Origin: an uncultured Selenomonadales bacterium
GTDB lineage: Bacteria; Bacillota; Negativicutes; Selenomonadales; Selenomonadaceae
DNA length: 64,000 bases
Reading direction: 5' to 3'
NCBI GenBank assembly: GCA_900315155.1
Contig: OMYB01000013.1
Span: 1-64,000 of the forward strand
The position numbers and the translations under genes were made by a program. The notes under the pieces are model-generated. The model made no database searches, had not been told where the DNA came from, and saw only the letters and a program-made list of their open reading frames with translations. Below, piece by piece: positions 32,489-39,870 of the stretch (within the stretch, counting starts at the first letter, position 1; every line of letters starts with the position of its first letter).

Positions 32489-34354
32489 TCACTCCTGCAG
32501 ATAGAATTCGAAGTTATCGAAAGAGCCCCAGTTGCCAGCGTTCGCGTCCATGTCGACGCCGATCGTGGCCTTGCCGTCTTTGACGACGACATCCTTGATG
32601 GTCGTCGTGATCCACTTGTTCCAGCCCTGATCCTTGATGTCTGCCGTCAGCTTCTGGCCCTTGTCGCCGATGACGAAGAGCTGGGCGAGTTTCTGGCCGC
32701 CGCCGCCCTGCGTCATGACGGAGACCGTGTACTTGCCATCTTTCAGGCCCGTGAAGCTCTGCTGCGCCGTGAAGTGGAACGCATTCGCCGCCCAGTAGTG
32801 CATCGCACCCTGGCCGAGCGCGTCGCCCGCCTTGCTCACGCAGTCCACGGCCTGCTTGTCGCCCGTGATTGTCCAGCCGTCGAGCTTCACCGACTCGAAC
32901 GCCGGATTCTGCACGAGGTTGACCTTCTTGATGACCGTGACCTTGCACGTGACCAGCTTATTGCCCGCGTCTTTCACGACACCTTTGACCGTGTACACGC
33001 CCGTCTTGTCGAAGACCGGTTTTGCGTTATCCCACGTGATCGCGAGATTCTCCGCATGATCATCCGAGAACGTCACGCGCGTCTTGTCCGGCAGCTCGAT
33101 GGGGGCACCGGCGCCGCCCTCGGCCGTGAGATTATCGATTTCCTTGACCGTGGCTTTGACCGTCTTGGCCTTCGGGTTCGAGACTTCGCTCCAGACCTTC
33201 ATCGACTCCAGCGCCTTGCCTTTATCGTCGAACATCGTGAGATTATCCCACTCGTCGCCTTCCCCGGTCTTCCAGCCGGCACCCGGTACTGCGTACCACT
33301 CCGGCTCCCAGTAGAAGATACCCGTGCCGCGATGATCCGGCACGGCGACAACATGCTCCATGAGGTCGCGCAGACCCGTGGCCTGGCCCTGCACCGTGCT
33401 GCGGTAGCCGCCGATGCGCTCCGCCGCCTCGCCATACGGATTCTTCATATCGTCGAAGTTCTGATTCGTGTAGCCGAACGCCGTCTCGACGACGATGACG
33501 TCTTTATTGTAGCGTTTCGAGACATCGTCCATGTTCTGCTGCAGCTGTTGCATCGTGCCATGCCAGAACGGATAGTAGGACATGCCGATGATATCAAAGT
33601 CATTGACGCCGTTCTTGAGGATCAGCGTATTGAAGAAATCCTGATAGACGTCGTTGCTGCCGCCGTCCGGCAGGTGGATCATCGTCTGGATCCTGTGGCC
33701 CGGGTCGTTATCGTGGACGGCCTTGAGACCGGCGCCGACCATCTTCGCGAGCTCCTGGCTGTTGTTCTCGCCCGGGAACCTGCCCTCCGGCCAGATCATG
33801 CCGTTCTTGATCTCATTGCCGACCTGGATCATATCCGGCGTCAGGCCCGCCTCGTTGAAATCCTTGACGACTTTCGCCGTGTAGTCATAGACATCCTGCA
33901 CGAGCTGCTCTTTGCTGTGACCCTCCCACGCATACGGCTTGTACTGCTTCGCGGGGTCTGCCCACCAGTCGCTGTAGTGGAAATCGATGAGCACTTTGAG
34001 ACCCAGTGCCTTCGCACGCTTCGTCATCTCGAGCGCCTTGGCCTCGTCGGTGTTGCCGCCGCCGCCCTGGCCTTTGCTCGGATCATTCCAGATACGCAGG
34101 CGGATCCAGTTCACGCCGTGGTTCTTCAGCACCTGCAGGCAGTCCATCTGCGTGCCGTCCACGTCGTAGAACTTCGCGCCGTATTTCTCCATTTCAGGAA
34201 TCATCGAGACGTCCGCGCCCTTGATGAAATCCGCCGGCATCCCCACCACCGGATTCACCTGCACCGCGGCCTCCGAGGCCGGCTGCCAGGCAGCGAAAGA
34301 ACCCGCGACCACAGCCGCGAGCACGAGACGTTTCAGCATACTTTTCTTCATCAT
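32489..34354 (-). CDS. Secreted endo-beta-1,4-galactanase, GH53 with Ig-like and CBM61-like domains (GH53a), 621 aa
   Basis: This enzyme cuts beta-1,4-galactan (pectic type I arabinogalactan) outside the cell. A signal peptide ends near residue 29 (A-S-E-A). The GH53 barrel spans about 35-395, with acid/base Glu181 in Q-V-G-N-E and nucleophile Glu290 in V-V-E-T-A-F-G-Y. A Big_4-like Ig domain follows (about 405-485), then a CBM61-like galactan-binding domain (about 490-620, V-Q-N-P-A-F-E and W-T-I-T-G-D). ATG 34354 or the next ATG 34351 is used (GAGGTG site). The 25-bp galactan box lies upstream. GH53b next to it is a tandem paralogue. Confidence 0.93.
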   Translation of the reverse strand: MMKKSMLKRLVLAAVVAGSFAAWQPASEAAVQVNPVVGMPADFIKGADVSMIPEMEKYGAKFYDVDGTQMDCLQVLKNHGVNWIRLRIWNDPSKGQGGGGNTDEAKALEMTKRAKALGLKVLIDFHYSDWWADPAKQYKPYAWEGHSKEQLVQDVYDYTAKVVKDFNEAGLTPDMIQVGNEIKNGMIWPEGRFPGENNSQELAKMVGAGLKAVHDNDPGHRIQTMIHLPDGGSNDVYQDFFNTLILKNGVNDFDIIGMSYYPFWHGTMQQLQQNMDDVSKRYNKDVIVVETAFGYTNQNFDDMKNPYGEAAERIGGYRSTVQGQATGLRDLMEHVVAVPDHRGTGIFYWEPEWYAVPGAGWKTGEGDEWDNLTMFDDKGKALESMKVWSEVSNPKAKTVKATVKEIDNLTAEGGAGAPIELPDKTRVTFSDDHAENLAITWDNAKPVFDKTGVYTVKGVVKDAGNKLVTCKVTVIKKVNLVQNPAFESVKLDGWTITGDKQAVDCVSKAGDALGQGAMHYWAANAFHFTAQQSFTGLKDGKYTVSVMTQGGGGQKLAQLFVIGDKGQKLTADIKDQGWNKWITTTIKDVVVKDGKATIGVDMDANAGNWGSFDNFEFYLQE

Positions 34355-34438
34355 CTTCACCTCATACCCCCGACGCACCCCGGGAAAACACGGATGATTC
34401 CCCAGGACACGTCTGATAAACACTTCTCTTTATTCTTC

Positions 34439-34489
34439 ATTATAGATTGCAAGCGTTTGCCGGGGTTTTCAGATTTTGAAAATCTTTTC
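34439..34489 (-). promoter_or_regulatory. Galactan-box promoter of GH53a
   Basis: Box 34465-34489, then 20 bp, then TATAAT (34444-34439), minus strand. There is no TTGACA-like -35. Confidence 0.7.
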
Positions 34490-34500
34490 TTGCGGCAAAT

Positions 34501-34546
34501 GGCTCCCTCCGCTGAGGGAGCTGCCCGCAGGGCTGAGGGTGTCTCC
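34501..34546. repeat. Dispersed palindromic repeat, copy 5
   Basis: GGCTCCCTCC-GCTGAGGGAGC with GGGCTGAGGGTGTC. It forms an inverted pair with copy 6 across about 10 bp. Confidence 0.65.
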
Positions 34547-34556
34547 ATAAACTGCT

Positions 34557-34606
34557 AGGACACCTTCAGTCACCTGACGGTGACAGCTCCCTCAGAGAGG
34601 GAGCCT
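34557..34606. repeat. Dispersed palindromic repeat, copy 6
   Basis: GACACCTTCAGTC-ACCTGACGGTGACAGC and TCCCTCAGAGAGGGAGCC. Inverse orientation to copy 5, between the two GH53 genes. Confidence 0.65.
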
Positions 34607-34623
34607 TGGTTTTGATATGTGGT

Positions 34624-36474
34624 TTACTGCTGGCGCACGAATTCGAAATTGTCGAGGGAGCCCCAGGTGCCTGGCTTGGCCTGCATCGTGACGCCGATCG
34701 TGGCTGTGCCGCCTTTGACTTCGATGTTCTCGATGGTGAACGTATGCCAGTCGTTCCACTTCGTGTCCTGAATGCTGGTGCTCTGGCGCTTGCCATTCAC
34801 CTCGCAGAACAGCTCGTATTTGCTCTGGCCGCCGCCACCCTGCGTCGAGACTTTGAGCGTATATTTGCCGTCGGGCAAGTTTTTGAGCGTCTGGCTGGCC
34901 GTAAAGCTGAAAGCCTTGTCACTCCAGTAGTGCATGGCCGTCTGTCCGAGCGCGTCGCCCGTTTTCTGCACGGCATCGACGCAGTTGTCGCCCGTGATCG
35001 TCCAGCCAGCGAGCGAGCCCTGCTCGAAATCGCCGTTCTGGGCGTAGTTGATGTTGTCGTTCACGTCGACGACGCATAGCACGTCATGCTTTTCGCCGTT
35101 ATACGTGACCGTGCCGTCCACGCTGTACTGGCCCTGCGCGTGGTAGACGGGCGCGGGCGTCGTCCAGGTCACGGGCAGCAGCTCCGTGTGCTCGTCGCTG
35201 AACACGACGCGCGCCTCTTTCGGCAGCGCGATGGGGCTCTCCTGCGCACCCTCGGCGCCGAGCGTCTCTACGTATTCGATCGTCACGGGCACGACGGGCT
35301 GCGAGGCGTCGCTGACTTTGCTGAACGTCTCCCAGGACTCGAGTGCCTTGCCCTGCCCATCGAACATGGCGAGGCTCTCCCAGCCGTTGTCGTCGCCGAC
35401 ACCGCCGCCGACGCCCGGGATGGAGTACCAGTCCGGCTCCCAGTAGAAAATGCCGAGGCCGCGGCCGTTCGGTACCTGCGCGACCTTTTCCATAACTGTG
35501 CGCAGACCCGTGGCCTGTCCCTGCACGCTCGACTTGAAGCCGCCCGCGCGCTCCTCCTTCACGCCGTATAGGTTCTCGCAGCGGTCGTGGTTCTCGTTCG
35601 TATAGCCGAACGCCGTCTCCACGACCACGACGTCCTTATTGTAACGCGCGGAAATGTCGTTCATGTTCGCCTGCAGTGCGGCCGGCGTACCGTGCCAGAA
35701 CGGATAGTAGCTGAGGCCGATGATGTCGAAATTGTCCACGCCGTTGTCCTTGATGAGCATGTCAAAGAACGAACGGTATACCGCGTTGTCGCCGCCATCC
35801 GGCAGATGGACCATGAGCTTTGTTTTATGCGTGGGATCGCAGTCGTGTGCGGCCTGCAGGCCTGCCGCCATGAGGCGTGCGAACGTCTTGCCGCCGTCCT
35901 TGGCGGGCAGCTTACCCGCGGGCCAGAGCATGCCGCTCTTGACCTCATTGCCGATCTGCACCATCTCGGGCTGCTGCCCCGCCTGCTGGAACATGCTCAG
36001 TACGTCTTTCGTATATTGGTAGACATCCTTCTCCAGCCGCGCGGCGCTATGGCCCGCCCAGGCCGCCGGCGTCACCTGATGGCCGGGGTCCGCCCACCAG
36101 TCACTGTAGTGGAAGTCGATGAGCACCTTGAGCCCGAGTGCATGCGCGCGCTGCGTGAGCTCGAGGGCGCGTTTCGCATCGACAAAACCACCGCCCTGCG
36201 TCGGGTGGTTGAAAATGCGGAAACGGACCCAGTTCACGCCGTGGTTCTTCATGATCTGCATCTCATCGAGCTGCGTGCCGTCCACATCGTAGTACCGCGC
36301 GCCCGCTTTCTCCATCTCGGGCAGCATCGAGACATCCGCGCCCTTGATGAAATCCGCCGGCAGCCCCGGGATCGGATTCACCTGCACCGCCGCCCCCGCG
36401 AGCGGCATCCCCGCCGCCAGCGAGCCCGCGACCAGCGCACCCAGCACCAAACGTTTCAGCATGTTCCTTTTCAT
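34624..36474 (-). CDS. Secreted endo-beta-1,4-galactanase, GH53 paralogue with Ig-like and CBM61-like domains (GH53b), 616 aa
   Basis: Second galactanase with the same domain order as GH53a: signal peptide (to about Ala28-29, L-A-G-A-A), GH53 barrel (about 35-390; Glu177 in Q-I-G-N-E and Glu286 in V-V-V-E-T-A-F-G-Y), Ig-like domain (about 400-480) and CBM61-like domain (about 485-616, G-D-F-E-Q-G-S-L-A-G-W-T-I-T-G-D). Large parts agree residue by residue with GH53a, so the pair arose by duplication. ATG 36474 has AAGGAG upstream. It is preceded by its own galactan-box promoter. Confidence 0.93.
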   Translation of the reverse strand: MKRNMLKRLVLGALVAGSLAAGMPLAGAAVQVNPIPGLPADFIKGADVSMLPEMEKAGARYYDVDGTQLDEMQIMKNHGVNWVRFRIFNHPTQGGGFVDAKRALELTQRAHALGLKVLIDFHYSDWWADPGHQVTPAAWAGHSAARLEKDVYQYTKDVLSMFQQAGQQPEMVQIGNEVKSGMLWPAGKLPAKDGGKTFARLMAAGLQAAHDCDPTHKTKLMVHLPDGGDNAVYRSFFDMLIKDNGVDNFDIIGLSYYPFWHGTPAALQANMNDISARYNKDVVVVETAFGYTNENHDRCENLYGVKEERAGGFKSSVQGQATGLRTVMEKVAQVPNGRGLGIFYWEPDWYSIPGVGGGVGDDNGWESLAMFDGQGKALESWETFSKVSDASQPVVPVTIEYVETLGAEGAQESPIALPKEARVVFSDEHTELLPVTWTTPAPVYHAQGQYSVDGTVTYNGEKHDVLCVVDVNDNINYAQNGDFEQGSLAGWTITGDNCVDAVQKTGDALGQTAMHYWSDKAFSFTASQTLKNLPDGKYTLKVSTQGGGGQSKYELFCEVNGKRQSTSIQDTKWNDWHTFTIENIEVKGGTATIGVTMQAKPGTWGSLDNFEFVRQQ

Positions 36475-36563
36475 AAAATGCTTCTCCTTTTTACTACGGA
36501 CACGGGCAGCGCCCCCTCCCCAGGGCCACGTCCCACGCGCCTCTATTCCTATACTCACGATTC

Positions 36564-36614
36564 ATTATAGTTTGGAAGCATTTACCACCGTTTTCGCATC
36601 CTGAAAAGATTTTC
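36564..36614 (-). promoter_or_regulatory. Galactan-box promoter of GH53b
   Basis: Box 36590-36614, 20 bp, TATAAT (36569-36564), minus strand. Confidence 0.7.
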
Positions 36615-36702
36615 ACAGCTATAACCAGCCCTTGCTATTTTGACAAGAGATGCTACAATTTAGATAGCTGGATAGTTGAAGAATTATTCATGGGCGAAGC
36701 AA

Positions 36703-36740
36703 AAGCCCCTCGGGAGTCGTGACCCGAGGGGCTTTGTCGT
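36703..36740. repeat. 38-bp hairpin repeat, copy A, also terminator of hicAB
   Basis: AAGCCCCTCGGG and its complement around GAGTCGTGAC; an identical 38-bp copy lies at 37551-37588 in the same orientation. On the minus strand CTTTTG follows the stem 124 bp after the hicB stop, so it can end that transcript. Confidence 0.75.
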
Positions 36741-36863
36741 ACGCGGGGCTGATTCTCCATCTGTTAGCGTGGTAGGTCACCACATACTGTGGCACTGACA
36801 GAGAAAGGGCCTAACCAGCCCACGGCTCCCTGCTTAGCAGAGAGCTTTTCGGTGTCCTGGATT

Positions 36864-37235
36864 TCACCCTACCTGATGCATAACGTCATTGCGGCTCAGC
36901 AGATAAAGGCAATACTGGTTCATGCTCATGCCTTCCTGTTTCGCATGTTCTGCCAAGGCCCGGTGCAGGGATTTCGGTATGCGCAGTTTGAACTGCCCCG
37001 AATAATTTTTATGCGCCTGCGGCAATGGTATTGCTGCCCCATCCTCAAGAGCTGCTGACAACCAGCAACGTTTCGCATCCTCGGCGTTCGCCACAGTCTC
37101 AGCCATGGTCTCACCGCAGGTCAGGCACCCCGGCAGTTCCGGATAGCGCGCCACAAAGCCCCCCTCTGCCGTATCCGGCACGATCTCCAGCCGATACGGC
37201 AACTGCATATATTCAGCGAAAGTCATGATAATCAC
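36864..37235 (-). CDS. hicB: HicB-type antitoxin, 123 aa
   Basis: HicB binds and silences the mRNA-interferase toxin HicA. The HicB core is at about residues 11-60 (L-P-Y-R-L-E-I-V-P-D-T-A-E-G-G-F-V-A-R-Y-P-E-L-P-G-C with Cys later), and a ribbon-helix-helix DNA-binding end is at about 82-118 (G-Q-F-K-L-R-I-P-K-S-L-H-R-A-L-A, then S-M-N-Q-Y). The GTG start overlaps the hicA stop by 4 bp. RHH antitoxins usually autoregulate the operon at a palindrome. Confidence 0.85.
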   Translation of the reverse strand: MIIMTFAEYMQLPYRLEIVPDTAEGGFVARYPELPGCLTCGETMAETVANAEDAKRCWLSAALEDGAAIPLPQAHKNYSGQFKLRIPKSLHRALAEHAKQEGMSMNQYCLYLLSRNDVMHQVG

Positions 37236-37459
37236 CGTTCTTCCTCTTGCGACAAAATCACATCGCGCACCATTTCAACATATACCGTCTTGATACTGCC
37301 ATGCCGTGGCACCGTAATGCTCGGCTTACCCTGCTTGCGAAACGTAATATGGCTGCTGCCGCCGCCCGTTTCCTTGCCCACATAGCCATAGGCCTCCAGT
37401 ATTTTCTTGATTTCGCGGTACCGCATATTCTTATCCAAGCTGCGGATTCTCTGCAGCAA
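37232..37459 (-). CDS. hicA: HicA-type toxin, with possible disrupted start, about 75 aa
   Basis: HicA is a small double-stranded-RNA-binding-fold mRNA interferase. The core M-R-Y-R-E-I-K-K-I-L-E, G-G-G-S-S-H-I-T-F-R (catalytic His) and V-P-R-H-G lies in the later two thirds. The best ribosome site (GGAGG at 37489-37485) would start GTG at 37477-37475, but codon 3 of that frame is TAG (37471-37469); the next in-frame starts are TTG 37459 or ATG 37426. The frame upstream (F-E-K-L-L-Q-R-I-R-S-L-D-K-N) looks like genuine HicA N-terminus. The gene may therefore be weakly expressed or inactive. Confidence 0.65.
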   Translation of the reverse strand: MLQRIRSLDKNMRYREIKKILEAYGYVGKETGGGSSHITFRKQGKPSITVPRHGSIKTVYVEMVRDVILSQEEER

Positions 37460-37468
37460 TTTCTCAAA

Positions 37469-37477
37469 CTAGGACAC
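37469..37477 (-). other. Amber codon at position 3 of the apparent hicA reading frame
   Basis: Minus strand GTG-TCC-TAG-TTT-GAG-AAA-TTG: GTG lies 7 bp after GGAGG, TAG follows at codon 3, then coding that fits HicA. Start choice decides whether the toxin is intact. Confidence 0.6.
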
Positions 37478-37491
37478 GTTATCTCCTCCAT

Positions 37492-37536
37492 GATCTCATT
37501 ATACACTGACACCAAATAAGGTGTCAACGTATAATA
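37492..37536. promoter_or_regulatory. Divergent overlapping promoters with palindromic operator (hicAB)
   Basis: Minus strand TTGACA-18-TATAAT toward hicA and plus strand CTGACA-18-TATAAT away from it share the palindrome GACACC-N6-GGTGTC. Both -35 elements lie in it. It is a natural site for HicB autoregulation. The plus promoter would give a 45-nt RNA ending in repeat copy B. Confidence 0.6.
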
Positions 37537-37550
37537 GAGGCTATAGCAAC

Positions 37551-37588
37551 AAGCCCCTCGGGAGTCGTGACCCGAGGGGCTTTGTCGT
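37551..37588. repeat. 38-bp hairpin repeat, copy B
   Basis: Identical to copy A over 38 bp, in the same orientation, on the other side of hicAB (about 850 bp apart). Confidence 0.8.
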
Positions 37589-37625
37589 GCAAATTGGCTT
37601 GACACTCACATACAGCAATAGACAC

Positions 37626-37654
37626 TTGTAGATTTAGTTAGTACATGCTATAAT
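37626..37654 (+). promoter_or_regulatory. Promoter of the small plus-strand transcript
   Basis: TTGTAG (37626-37631), 17 bp, TATAAT (37649-37654). Confidence 0.6.
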
Positions 37655-37660
37655 CATACT

Positions 37661-37851
37661 GCCACGGCCCTAACCAAACCAATCTGGTGAGGAAGGGGGC
37701 ATTGACATGTCTTTACGACACGCTTTGACATGTTTATCTTACCACATCGCCGACACAGGCGCAAGAAAATTCGGCACGAAAACAGCAAAAGCACAAAAAG
37801 TCTCAGCCTCGCAAACTGAGCAGGAGAACTGGCTTCGGCCAGTTCTTTTTT
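37661..37851 (+). ncRNA. Small transcript, possible decayed type I toxin locus
   Basis: A promoter at 37626 and a terminator at 37825-37851 bracket about 190 nt. The leader holds GAGGAAGGGGGCATTGAC before an ATG (37707), the kind of unusually strong site seen before the small holin-like toxins of Firmicutes. The frame behind it (M-S-L-R-H-A-L-T-C-L-S) is not hydrophobic and runs through the terminator, so no working toxin is evident. I interpret it as a relic or a noncoding RNA. Confidence 0.4.
37825..37851 (+). terminator. Terminator of the small plus-strand transcript
   Basis: AGAACTGG-CTTCGG-CCAGTTCT stem, followed by a T tract (TTTTTT). Confidence 0.9.
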
Positions 37852-37970
37852 GGCACAAAGTGGCTGCTGCTCTGGATAGGGGCTTGCCGCGCCGGACTGG
37901 CTGGCGTGGTGGCGGCGGGGTGCGGCGAGGGATGGCGGCGCGGGACGTGGGGCGGGCTGCGGGGAGATAA

Positions 37971-38003
37971 AAGAAAAGTGGCCGCACGGGGGTGCGGCCA
38001 CTT
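37971..38003 (-). terminator. Terminator of the porin gene
   Basis: A 12-bp stem (AAGTGGCCGCAC with GTGCGGCCACTT) with TTTTCTTTT behind it on the minus strand. Confidence 0.85.
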
Positions 38004-38052
38004 GGCGTAAGATGGGAAAAGTATACGTTTTGAGTAGGAATATGCTGTCGGA

Positions 38053-39717
38053 TTAGAAGCTGTACGTGAGAGCAGCCAGTGCAACATCGTTATAGTCGTT
38101 GAAGGTATTGCCCCACTGACCAGCCGGCGTGCGATCAAACGGCTTGAGCTTGTAATAAGCAACCTCGATGTTCGTGTTGGCAGCCAGCATATACTCAGCA
38201 GCAAGGCCCCAACCACGGACGCCGTTGCCCCAGAGGTTGTTGTCGTCCTTCCAATAGCTGTTGCCACCGGAAATATTCAGGTGGTGACCCCAGAATTTCG
38301 AGTCGATGGAAGCGTTGCCAAGAGCGAAATACTCACCATAAATATCCCAGGTATTCGCTTTCCGCCACTCCATCTTGCCATAAGTCAAGCGGGTCCAGAA
38401 CCCTTTACGATCCAGTTTCTGGCCATAAGAATTCTTCTCGGCGATGTTGTTATAAACGCCTTCAGCTACAAGGTTCCATTTAGGAGCCAGCTGCGTGTTC
38501 ATGCCCAACGCGAATTGGTTAAACTTATAGTCTTTCTTGGTCCATGTTGTATTTTTCTTTGTCGTAGCTGTCGTAGGAACAACCGAATCCACCTTAAGGT
38601 TCGACGTATCCGAAGTATCTACTTTGAAATTCCCCAAGGTGCTATTCCAGCCCATTGCTTGAGAGCCATCATACCAAATAGTCGACGTCTTCTGCTGAGT
38701 CCCATCGGCTGCTGATTTAACCGTTCCGTTAGAATCTTTTAATACATACTTCGTATACCCTTCCGTGATTTCTGTATCATAGCTGCTCGAAGCGGTGTTC
38801 AAGTCGCTATTCGTATGCAGTGTTGCAAACGTAAACGTCGTAGCAGGGCTTGCTTTAAACGTGGTATTGGTGAAATATGCCCACATCGTCGAATCATGCC
38901 AACCTGCAGCAGCCATATCACCATAACCAGCCATGACATTGACCTTCGGACCAAACTGATGAGCTACATACGCGCCATCCATAGCGTTCTCCCACCAGAG
39001 AAGGCCCTGACCAAGATTCATTTCATTACGGCCAATGGCGAACTTGGTACCGGCATTATTCCAAATCAGGCTGGCCTTATCGAGGCGGAAAGAGCTTTGA
39101 TCCTTATAGTTATCATCCCAAACATTTTGGTGATTGCCGCCCCAACCATTATGTTCGTCCGTATTATCCTCATATTTTATGCGCGCATCCACGACCAAAT
39201 TTTTAGCGGGTTCACCGTAAATACCGAGACGCACGCGCTTTTCATACGTGCGCTCCTTACCTTTCTGATCGGCGCTACCCTTGAACATACGACCGTCTTT
39301 ATTCTGGAAATAGCGCAGACGCGTATCGCCGTACCATTTAAAGCTGGACTGACCCTTACGCAGTTCTGCCACGTCCTGCTCGAGGCCTGCGAGGCGGGCG
39401 TCCATGTCTTTGAGCTCGGCTTTGAACTCGCGCTGCAGTTTCTTGATGGCGCCTTTGTCTTTCATGCCGACGGAGCCGTATTTCTCGGCGGCTTTGGCGA
39501 CGATTTCGGCCATTTCGTAGCGGTTCATGAGTTTGTCACCGCCGAACGTGCCGTCGCCGTAGCCATCGACAACGCCGTCTTTGACGAGCATGTTCACAGC
39601 GTCGTATGCCCAGTGTCCCTCTGGCATGTCCTTGAACGGGTTCTGCGCGGCGAAGGCCGGCGTAGCCGACAAGGTAGTGGCTGCCAGGATGGCAGCGACG
39701 AGTGCTTTTTTCTTCAT
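38053..39717 (-). CDS. OmpM-type porin with N-terminal SLH domain, 554 aa
   Basis: OmpM proteins link the outer membrane to peptidoglycan and form the main porins of Negativicutes. After a signal peptide (to about Ala23) comes one SLH domain (about 25-85: F-K-D-M-P-E-G-H-W-A-Y-D-A, D-G-V-V-D-G-Y-G-D-G-T-F-G-G, N-R-Y-E-M-A-E-I), then a coiled coil (about 95-125, L-x-x-L-E-Q-D-V-A-E-L-R). The rest is a beta barrel of alternating aromatic strands ending in an aromatic residue (A-L-T-Y-S-F). It follows lacE in the galactan operon and may admit galacto-oligosaccharides. A GGAGGAG site precedes the ATG. Confidence 0.92.
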   Translation of the reverse strand: MKKKALVAAILAATTLSATPAFAAQNPFKDMPEGHWAYDAVNMLVKDGVVDGYGDGTFGGDKLMNRYEMAEIVAKAAEKYGSVGMKDKGAIKKLQREFKAELKDMDARLAGLEQDVAELRKGQSSFKWYGDTRLRYFQNKDGRMFKGSADQKGKERTYEKRVRLGIYGEPAKNLVVDARIKYEDNTDEHNGWGGNHQNVWDDNYKDQSSFRLDKASLIWNNAGTKFAIGRNEMNLGQGLLWWENAMDGAYVAHQFGPKVNVMAGYGDMAAAGWHDSTMWAYFTNTTFKASPATTFTFATLHTNSDLNTASSSYDTEITEGYTKYVLKDSNGTVKSAADGTQQKTSTIWYDGSQAMGWNSTLGNFKVDTSDTSNLKVDSVVPTTATTKKNTTWTKKDYKFNQFALGMNTQLAPKWNLVAEGVYNNIAEKNSYGQKLDRKGFWTRLTYGKMEWRKANTWDIYGEYFALGNASIDSKFWGHHLNISGGNSYWKDDNNLWGNGVRGWGLAAEYMLAANTNIEVAYYKLKPFDRTPAGQWGNTFNDYNDVALAALTYSF

Positions 39718-39870
39718 TTTTCTTTCTCCTCCTACTACTCTCTCTATGAGGTTCCCTTTTCACCTCGTAGTCGGTTGGTGTGTGGCAGGCGGCGTGCGGT
39801 TGTTTCCTTGTTGCCAGCCGTTGACCGGGCTGCCTTGTATGGTGAACAGATTGCTCTGTTACCTTCTCTT

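Noticed and set aside
37707-37970. 87-aa plus-strand frame in the small transcript
   Set aside because: It reads through the terminator hairpin and ends in a G/R-rich low-complexity part; not a believable protein beyond its first residues.
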